Part shown: positions 5,482 through 9,112 of the stretch, piece by piece | Layout of the letters: every line of letters begins with the position of its first letter | Numbering within the stretch: position 1 is the stretch's first letter | Position numbers and translations under genes: made by a program | Source: an uncultured Oscillospiraceae bacterium | GTDB taxonomy: Bacteria; Bacillota; Clostridia; Oscillospirales; Acutalibacteraceae | Reading direction: 5' to 3' | DNA: 9,112 bases | NCBI GenBank assembly: GCA_902478605.1 | Contig: CABSLQ010000089.1 | Location: 1 to 9,112, forward strand | Notes under the pieces: generated by a model | What the model was told of the DNA's origin: nothing | What the model saw: the letters and a program-made list of their open reading frames with translations, nothing else | The model's database searches: none

Positions 5482-7164
5482 ATGCCGGACAATACCACTG
5501 CCGCCCCCGCGTCGGCCGGCGGCTTTATCGACGACATCATCCGGGAGGAGCTGGCCGAGGGCGGCCGGTGCCACGGGCGCACGATTGTCACCCGCTTCCC
5601 GCCCGAACCCAACGGCTACCTGCATATTGGACACGCCAAGGCGCTGTGCATCGATTTCGGCACGGCGGAGCGGTTCGGCGGGGAATGCCATCTGCGCATG
5701 GACGATACCAACCCCACCAAGGAGGACGTGGAATACGTCGACGCCATCCAGGAGGATATCCATTGGCTGGGGTATGACTGGGGCAGGCATTTTTATTACG
5801 CCTCCGACTATTTTGAAAAAATGTACGAGCTGGCGGTGGGGCTGATCCGCAAGGGGCTGGCCTACGTGTGCGAGCTGACCCCCGACCAGATGCGGGAGAA
5901 CCGCGGCGACCTGACCCACCCGGCGGTCAGCCCGTGGCGGGACCGCCCCGTGGAGGAAAGCCTCGAGCTGTTCGCCCGCATGCGGGCGGGCGAGTTTGCC
6001 GACGGGGCGATGACCCTGCGGGCGAAGATCGACCTGGCCAGCGGCAACTTCAATATGCGCGACCCCGTCCTGTACCGCATCAACCACGCCCACCATCACC
6101 GGCAGGGCGACAAATGGTGCGTCTATCCCATGTACGACTACGCCCATCCCATCGAGGACATGATCGAGGGGATCACCCATTCACTGTGCTCGCTGGAATT
6201 TGAGGATCACCGCCCGCTGTACAACTGGGTGGTGGAGCACGTGGACCTGGAGGCGAACCCGCGGCAAATCGAGTTTGCCCGGCTCAACCTGGGGTACACC
6301 GTCATGTCCAAGCGCAAGCTGCGCCGTCTGGTGGAGGAGCAGTATGTGAGCGGGTGGGACGACCCGCGCATGCCCACCCTGTCCGGCCTGCGCCGGCGGG
6401 GCTACACCCCCGCTTCCATCCGGAATTTCATCGAGCGGGTGGGGGTGTCCAAGGTGTTCAGCACGGTGGACATGGCGCTGCTCGAGCACTGTCTGCGGGA
6501 GGATTTGAATGCCCACGCCCCCCGCGCCATGCTGGTGCTGCGCCCGCTGAAGCTGACCATCACCAACTACCCCGAAGGGGAAAGCGAAGCCTTCCCCGTG
6601 GAGGTCAACCCCACCGATCCGGAAGCCGGGACGCGGCCGGTTTCCTTCTCGCGCACCCTGTGGGTGGAGCGGGAGGACTTCACCGAAACGCCCGCCAAGG
6701 GGTATTTCCGGCTGTTCCCGGGCAATGAGGTGCGGCTGAAATCCGCCTATGTGGTCAGGTGCACCGGCTGTGTCAAGGACGAGCAGGGCAACATCACCGA
6801 GGTGCTCGCGGAATACGACCCCGCCACCCGGGGCGGCAACACGCCCGACGGGCGCAAGGTGCGGGGCACCATCCACTGGGTGGACGCGGCCACCGCCGCG
6901 GACGCTCAGGTGCGGCTGTACGCCCCGCTGTTCGACCGGCCCGATCCGGAAGCGGACGACACCGATTTTCTCGACTGCCTGAACCCCGCGTCGCTGGAGA
7001 CGCTCACCGGCTGCAAGGCGGAGGCCATGCTCGCCGAAGCGGCCGCCCCCGCCTCCTTCCAGTTTCTGCGCCAGGGCTACTTCTGCGTGGACAACAAGGA
7101 CAGCCGCCCCGGCCATCTGGTGTTCAACCGCTCCGTCTCCCTCAAGGACAGCTTCAATAAATGA
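5482..7164 (+). CDS. glnS: Glutamine--tRNA ligase (GlnRS)
   Basis: Attaches glutamine directly to tRNA-Gln in the cytoplasm. The 560-aa length matches bacterial GlnRS (about 550). The HIGH-type site is PPEPNGYLHIGHAK (40-53). LRMDDTNPTKED (71-82) carries the Asp-Asp variant that separates GlnRS from the Glu-Asp of GluRS. MYDYAHPIEDMIEGITHSLCSLEFEDHRPLY (217-247) is a GlnRS hallmark, and the KMSKS equivalent is VMSKRKL (274-280). The C-terminal part matches the two beta-barrel anticodon domains of GlnRS, including NPTDPEAGTRPVSFSRTLWVER. The start has GGGAG about 9 bases upstream and lies 13 bases after the gltX stop. Many Firmicutes lack GlnRS and make Gln-tRNA by transamidation with GatCAB; its presence here implies direct charging and is often attributed to lateral transfer. 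The gene shares the GC-rich codon use of gltX, so any transfer is not recent. Confidence 0.97.
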   Translation: MPDNTTAAPASAGGFIDDIIREELAEGGRCHGRTIVTRFPPEPNGYLHIGHAKALCIDFGTAERFGGECHLRMDDTNPTKEDVEYVDAIQEDIHWLGYDWGRHFYYASDYFEKMYELAVGLIRKGLAYVCELTPDQMRENRGDLTHPAVSPWRDRPVEESLELFARMRAGEFADGAMTLRAKIDLASGNFNMRDPVLYRINHAHHHRQGDKWCVYPMYDYAHPIEDMIEGITHSLCSLEFEDHRPLYNWVVEHVDLEANPRQIEFARLNLGYTVMSKRKLRRLVEEQYVSGWDDPRMPTLSGLRRRGYTPASIRNFIERVGVSKVFSTVDMALLEHCLREDLNAHAPRAMLVLRPLKLTITNYPEGESEAFPVEVNPTDPEAGTRPVSFSRTLWVEREDFTETPAKGYFRLFPGNEVRLKSAYVVRCTGCVKDEQGNITEVLAEYDPATRGGNTPDGRKVRGTIHWVDAATAADAQVRLYAPLFDRPDPEADDTDFLDCLNPASLETLTGCKAEAMLAEAAAPASFQFLRQGYFCVDNKDSRPGHLVFNRSVSLKDSFNK

Positions 7165-7169
7165 CCTGG

Positions 7170-7202
7170 GCCCGCCGAAGGACGCCTTCGGCGGGCTTTT
7201 TT
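7170..7202 (+). terminator. Rho-independent terminator of gltX-glnS
   Basis: GCCCGCCGAAGG (7170-7181) pairs perfectly with CCTTCGGCGGGC (7185-7196) around a 3-base loop, followed at once by T6 (7197-7202). It begins five bases after the glnS stop codon. Confidence 0.96.
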
Positions 7203-7212
7203 CGCCTGGAAC

Positions 7213-7280
7213 GCACCCCTTCACGGGCTTCCGCATGGAAGGCACCCCTTCACGGTCCCGCCTTCACCGAAGGCACCCCA
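7213..7280. repeat. Short degenerate direct repeats around GCACCCCTTCACGG
   Basis: GCACCCCTTCACGG occurs at 7213-7226 and 7242-7255, and a shortened GCACCCC at 7273-7279. Spacings are 29 and 31 bases. The second and third copies are preceded by GAAG. No protein is supported here and the role is unknown. Confidence 0.6.
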
Positions 7281-7321
7281 TCTTGGAAAATGCCCCGTCT
7301 TTGCTTGAGCGCCCCGCTTTG

Positions 7322-7345
7322 GCAAAAGCCCCGCCGGGCTTTTGC
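7322..7345. terminator. Bidirectional terminator-like hairpin
   Basis: GCAAAAGCC (7322-7330) pairs with GGCTTTTGC (7337-7345) around CCGCCG. The stem ends in A4/T4 tracts, so it could work weakly in either direction. It lies in the non-coding block after the main glnS terminator. Confidence 0.45.
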
Positions 7346-7426
7346 CCGCGCCGGAACCCGCCCCTTCCTGCCGTCCCCTCCCCGTCCCCTTGCCGCCGCC
7401 TACACGTCCACTCATCCCCTTCTCTC

Positions 7427-7591
7427 CGGTTTCCCCGTCCCCTTTCCGCCGCCCCGGCGGTCCCCTCGCCCGCCTCTTCCCGGTTCCCACCGCTCCTTTC
7501 GCCGCCCCCGGCGGTCCCCTCGCCGCCGGCTCCCGGTTCCCCGCTCCTTTCCGTTCCGGCCCGGACTGAAAAAAAGGGGGCGGCACCGCCG
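7427..7591. repeat. C-rich intergenic repeat, copy R1 (with an internal tandem duplication)
   Basis: Bases 7506-7591 are identical to 8880-8965 (86 bases), and 7427-7470 are identical to 8855-8898 (44 bases). Within R1 the block GGCGGTCCCCTCGCC occurs twice, about 54 bases apart, so R1 looks like R2 with one extra tandem unit. CCGCCG/CGGCGG hairpins occur inside. The 3' end carries an A7 G5 run and, on the minus strand, a GC stem followed by C4T7, which could act as a weak terminator. No start site or domain supports the open frames that cross it. Surroundings from 7203 to 7743 are otherwise C-rich and non-coding. Confidence 0.85.
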
Positions 7592-7666
7592 GCGGGCCTT
7601 TTTCTCTCCATCCCCCATCTCGCACCTGCGGAACCCCACGCGGTTGCTTCTGTCTCCGCCTTTCCC

Positions 7667-7717
7667 AAAAACGGGACGGCCGCTCGGCGCCCAGCGCCGA
7701 ACGGCCGTCTCGTTTTT
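7667..7717. terminator. Long bidirectional terminator hairpin (T1)
   Basis: A 24-bp stem runs from AAAAACGGGACGGCCG (7667-7682) through TCGGCGC to a CCA loop and back to CGGCCGTCTCGTTTTT. It has one G-U pair and one C-A mismatch. Poly-A on one side and poly-T on the other let it terminate both strands. It lies 26 bases past the stop of the minus-strand regulator gene, whose transcript it most likely ends. A diverged sibling lies at 8750-8791. Confidence 0.88.
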
Positions 7718-7743
7718 TGCATACCCCGGCTCCACACGCCCGC

Positions 7744-7950
7744 TTAGGGCAGCCGCGCGGGGTTGTCGGTCCTCTCCAGCAGATAGTCCAGCGAAACATC
7801 AAAATAATCGGCAAACCGGATCAGCGTCGCATAATCCGCCTGCCGCGCACCAGTTTCATACCGGCTGATGCTGTTCTGACTCATATGCAGATCCAACGCC
7901 AGCTTCAGTTGGGATATCCCCCGCTTTTTTCGCAGTTCTTTCAATCGCAT
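7744..7950 (-). CDS. Small XRE-family transcriptional regulator
   Basis: A 68-aa stand-alone helix-turn-helix protein, the size of a single HTH_3/Cro-C1 domain. It opens with MRLKELRKKRGISQLKLALDLHM and continues SQNSISRYETG, the helix 2/helix 3 segment that reads DNA (about residues 12-37). It ends with ADYFDVSLDYLLERTD, the usual family tail. There is no sensor or membrane domain. A TAGGTGA ribosome site lies 4 bases before the ATG. It is divergent from the membrane protein at 8036, and the 85-base gap holds two matching palindromes of the kind such proteins bind. It probably represses its own promoter and the neighbour's. Similar small regulators occur in phage, toxin-antitoxin and envelope-stress settings; none can be assigned here. 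Confidence 0.9.
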   Translation of the reverse strand: MRLKELRKKRGISQLKLALDLHMSQNSISRYETGARQADYATLIRFADYFDVSLDYLLERTDNPARLP

Positions 7951-7969
7951 AAAATCACCTAGAAAACAT

Positions 7970-7986
7970 TATCCCGTTCTGGTATA
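7970..7986. promoter_or_regulatory. Probable operator O1 for the XRE regulator
   Basis: TATCCCGTTCTGGTATA is a 17-bp imperfect palindrome. Its left half is identical to that of O2. It overlaps the plus-strand -10 (7983-7988), so a protein bound here would block transcription of the membrane protein gene. Confidence 0.6.
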
Positions 7987-7988
7987 CT
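7980..7988 (+). promoter_or_regulatory. Extended -10 promoter of the membrane protein gene
   Basis: TGGTATACT fits the TGnTATAAT extended -10 with 5 of 6 core matches. No good -35 is seen 17 bases upstream (AGAAAA-like), which extended -10 promoters tolerate. It overlaps O1, and O2 covers the expected start site. Confidence 0.55.
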
Positions 7989-7993
7989 TAAAA

Positions 7994-8010
7994 TATCCCG
8001 AAATGGGATA
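7994..8010. promoter_or_regulatory. Probable operator O2 for the XRE regulator
   Basis: TATCCCGAAATGGGATA is a 17-bp palindrome with perfect 7-base arms. With flanks, AAAATATCCC (7990-7999) and GGGATATTTT (8005-8014) give 10-base arms. Its centre is 24 bp from the centre of O1. It would also form a hairpin in the 5' leader of the membrane protein mRNA. Confidence 0.65.
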
Positions 8011-8035
8011 TTTTGAGTACTGGGAGGGTAATTTT

Positions 8036-8611
8036 ATGGAAAAAAAGAAAAGCGGGCTGGCGACGGCCGGTCTGGTGTTAGGGATCATCGGTATCAGTAT
8101 ATCGTTTATTCCGGTGATCCACCTGCCGTCCCTGATTCTGGGCCTCCTGAGCATAATTTTCGGGCTGGTCTCGGTGATTCAGAAGGCGTCGATCGGAAAG
8201 GCCATCGCGGCTTTTGTGCTGGGTCTTCTGACCCTGGCCATCTTCGCGGCCACGGTCCTGCTGCTCTTCCGCGTATTCTCTGATCCCACGCCGGCGGGCG
8301 GCATGGCCCAAACCGAAGCGAGCCTGGACGTGGAAATCGGCCAATTTACAGTGAAAAAGGACGGGTACTTTGAAGAAACCGCCCTGGAGGTAACGGTGAC
8401 CAATACGTCGGAACAGCAGCGGTCCTTTTCCGTGGAAATCGAAGCGGTCGACAGCCAGAACCGCCGTATCGACACCGACACCGTTTTCGCCGATCGACTG
8501 AATCCCGGCCAGGCCCAGGTGCTGGAATGCTTCACACTGGTGGTGGATGACGACCAAATCGAGGCACTGCGGAAGGCCACCTTCCGGGTGCTCAACGCGT
8601 CCATGTATTAA
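8036..8611 (+). CDS. Membrane protein, DUF4190-like N-terminus with extracytoplasmic beta domain
   Basis: A 191-aa protein. It begins MEKKKSGLATAGLVLGIIGI, the charged start and small-residue helix typical of DUF4190-type proteins. Three hydrophobic segments are seen at about 7-27, 29-48 and 54-78. The rest (about 83-191) is polar, with alternating strands such as VEIGQFTVKKDGYFEETALEVTVTNTS and FSVEIEAVDSQNRRIDTDTV, resembling FxLYD/DUF4352-like Ig-fold domains outside the membrane. The family has no established reaction. The start at 8036 is chosen because GGGAGGG lies 7 bases upstream; an in-frame ATG at 8003 lies inside operator O2 and has no ribosome site. It is controlled in all likelihood by the divergent XRE gene. 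The pair is bracketed by the R1/R2 repeats. Assignment of the N-terminal domain is from pattern memory. Confidence 0.85.
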   Translation: MEKKKSGLATAGLVLGIIGISISFIPVIHLPSLILGLLSIIFGLVSVIQKASIGKAIAAFVLGLLTLAIFAATVLLLFRVFSDPTPAGGMAQTEASLDVEIGQFTVKKDGYFEETALEVTVTNTSEQQRSFSVEIEAVDSQNRRIDTDTVFADRLNPGQAQVLECFTLVVDDDQIEALRKATFRVLNASMY

Positions 8612-8749
8612 AATGCGGCACCAGGAAGAGCCGCACTCTCCATGGCGCCGTATTTCCCGGTGATGTTACGGGCAGACACCCGCCTCCCTTTCCCTGCCGC
8701 GGAATGGATTCGCGCGACTTTCTGCCCCGTCCTGCCTCCCCCAAAAACG

Positions 8750-8791
8750 GGACGACCGCTCGGCGCCAAGTGCCGAACGGCCGTCTCTTTT
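8750..8791 (+). terminator. Degenerate terminator hairpin (T2), sibling of T1
   Basis: GGACGACCGCTCGGCGC pairs with GTGCCGAACGGCCGTCT around CAA, with two mismatches and two G-U pairs, followed by CTTTT. It shares about 40 bases with T1, including the AAAAACGGGACG left flank (8743-8754). It is the best terminator for the membrane protein transcript, about 140 bases past its stop. A smaller TGCGGC/GCCGCA hairpin at 8615-8636 has no U tract. Confidence 0.65.
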
Positions 8792-8854
8792 CCGTCTGCA
8801 CGTCCTGGCGCGCCACACCACCGTCCTATCCCATCCGGACACCGTCCAAAACGG

Positions 8855-8965
8855 CGGTTTCCCCGTCCCCTTTCCGCCGCCCCGGCGGTCCCCTCGCCGC
8901 CGGCTCCCGGTTCCCCGCTCCTTTCCGTTCCGGCCCGGACTGAAAAAAAGGGGGCGGCACCGCCG
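8855..8965. repeat. C-rich intergenic repeat, copy R2
   Basis: Direct-orientation copy of R1: 8880-8965 equals 7506-7591 and 8855-8898 equals 7427-7470. It lacks the ~55-base extra unit present in R1. The identity ends exactly at 8965, where AT-rich DNA begins. The rest of 8612-8854 holds T2 and otherwise nothing I can support as a gene. Confidence 0.88.
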
Positions 8966-8970
8966 ATGAT

Positions 8971-9026
8971 ATGCTCCCTCTATGAGAGACAGTGAAATAA
9001 AACACTGTCAAACATAGAGGGAGCAT
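8971..9026 (+). promoter_or_regulatory. Large hairpin sequestering a ribosome-binding site
   Basis: ATGCTCCCTCTATG (8971-8984) pairs perfectly with CATAGAGGGAGCAT (9013-9026). Inside, GACAGTG (8988-8994) pairs with CACTGTC (9003-9009) across symmetric 3-base AGA/AAA loops, closing on AAATAAAA. The GAGGGAG at 9017-9023 is the only ribosome site for the ATG at 9031 and is buried in the stem. Such hairpins at IS ends block transposase translation from read-through transcripts (known for IS10 and IS50). Confidence 0.75.
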
Positions 9027-9030
9027 TGTT

Positions 9031-9066
9031 ATGCCGCAAAAGCAAAAACTAAGTTTAGAGGTTAAT
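9031..9066 (+). pseudogene. Truncated N-terminus of an unknown, possibly transposase, ORF
   Basis: An ATG with GAGGGAG 7 bases upstream begins MPQKQKLSLEVN. The frame then crosses into the IS-like end at 9067 and stops at 9088-9090 after seven more codons. The basic start followed by LSLE resembles the first residues of IS3-type OrfA helix-turn-helix proteins, but twelve residues cannot prove it. It is taken as the beginning of a gene cut by the insertion at 9067. Confidence 0.35.
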
Positions 9067-9112
9067 TGTAAAATGAAGTTGGACACATAAAAGAAAAATC
9101 CATAGTGATATA
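9067..9112. mobile_element. Terminal part of a probable IS3-family insertion sequence (partial, leaves to right)
   Basis: Starting with TG at 9067, the sequence reaches AAGTTGGACAC at 9076-9086 and continues AT-rich to the window edge. The first 20 bases match 15 of 20 with the outward-reading end at 101-82. Inverted partners with TG ends fit the left and right ends of one IS type, present at both edges. No transposase is in view. Confidence 0.45.

Noticed and set aside
3606..5612. A 668-aa open frame on the minus strand opposite gltX.
   Set aside because: It is exactly antisense to a conserved gene with clear motifs. It is rich in Gly, Val, His and Arg with no domain, as expected from GC-rich third codon positions. 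The 310-aa and 354-aa frames opposite glnS are rejected for the same reason.
7221..7868. Several frames of 107-235 aa in the C-rich region, on both strands.
   Set aside because: They are Pro/Arg/Gly low-complexity translations of repeated DNA, lack start signals, and cross the R1 repeat and the T1 terminator.

Overview
The window looks like a piece of a high-GC Clostridia chromosome, probably an Oscillospiraceae-type gut Firmicute. That assignment is an inference from gene content, strong AGGAGG-type ribosome sites, sigma-A-like promoters and GC-rich codons; no taxonomic marker was searched. The core is housekeeping. The two edges and several intergenic spaces carry mobile or repeated DNA.

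Layout. 1-101: the end of what looks like an IS3-type insertion sequence entering from the left. 102-316: a broken minus-strand remnant of a type I restriction specificity subunit (hsdS), abutting four ~20-bp tandem repeats (296-373). 502-709: a complete tRNA-Ser(GGA) unit on the minus strand with promoter, tRNA with encoded CCA, and a strong terminator. 1037-3314: two minus-strand genes, a PLP aminotransferase followed by trpS. 3341-3385: overlapping divergent promoters for the aminotransferase and for gltX. 3389-3781: a 393-bp TA-flanked element with 26-bp imperfect terminal inverted repeats and nested internal palindromes (MITE-like), sitting between the gltX promoter and its ribosome-binding site. 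3813-7164: a gltX-glnS operon, closed by a textbook terminator at 7170-7202. 7203-7743: non-coding, C-rich, repeat-bearing DNA. 7744-8611: a divergent pair, a small XRE-family regulator (minus) and a three-helix membrane protein (plus), sharing an intergenic region with two matching 17-bp palindromes that look like operators. 8612-8965: a terminator-like hairpin and a second copy of the 7427-7591 repeat. 8966-9112: AT-rich DNA with a large hairpin that hides a ribosome site, a tiny truncated ORF, and a second IS3-like end pointing out of the window.

How it works together. Three aminoacyl-tRNA synthetases (Trp, Glu, Gln), a tRNA-Ser and an amino-acid transaminase make this a translation and amino-acid supply neighbourhood. 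The regulator/membrane pair is the accessory part: it is bracketed by repeats in the order R1-T1-[pair]-T2-R2, so it may be an inserted or excisable cassette. The most interesting observations are the MITE-like element that would be transcribed as the gltX leader, the repeat-bracketed regulator/membrane cassette with its twin operators, and the matching outward-facing IS ends at the two edges. I found no CRISPR array, rRNA, or convincing unknown multi-gene system.
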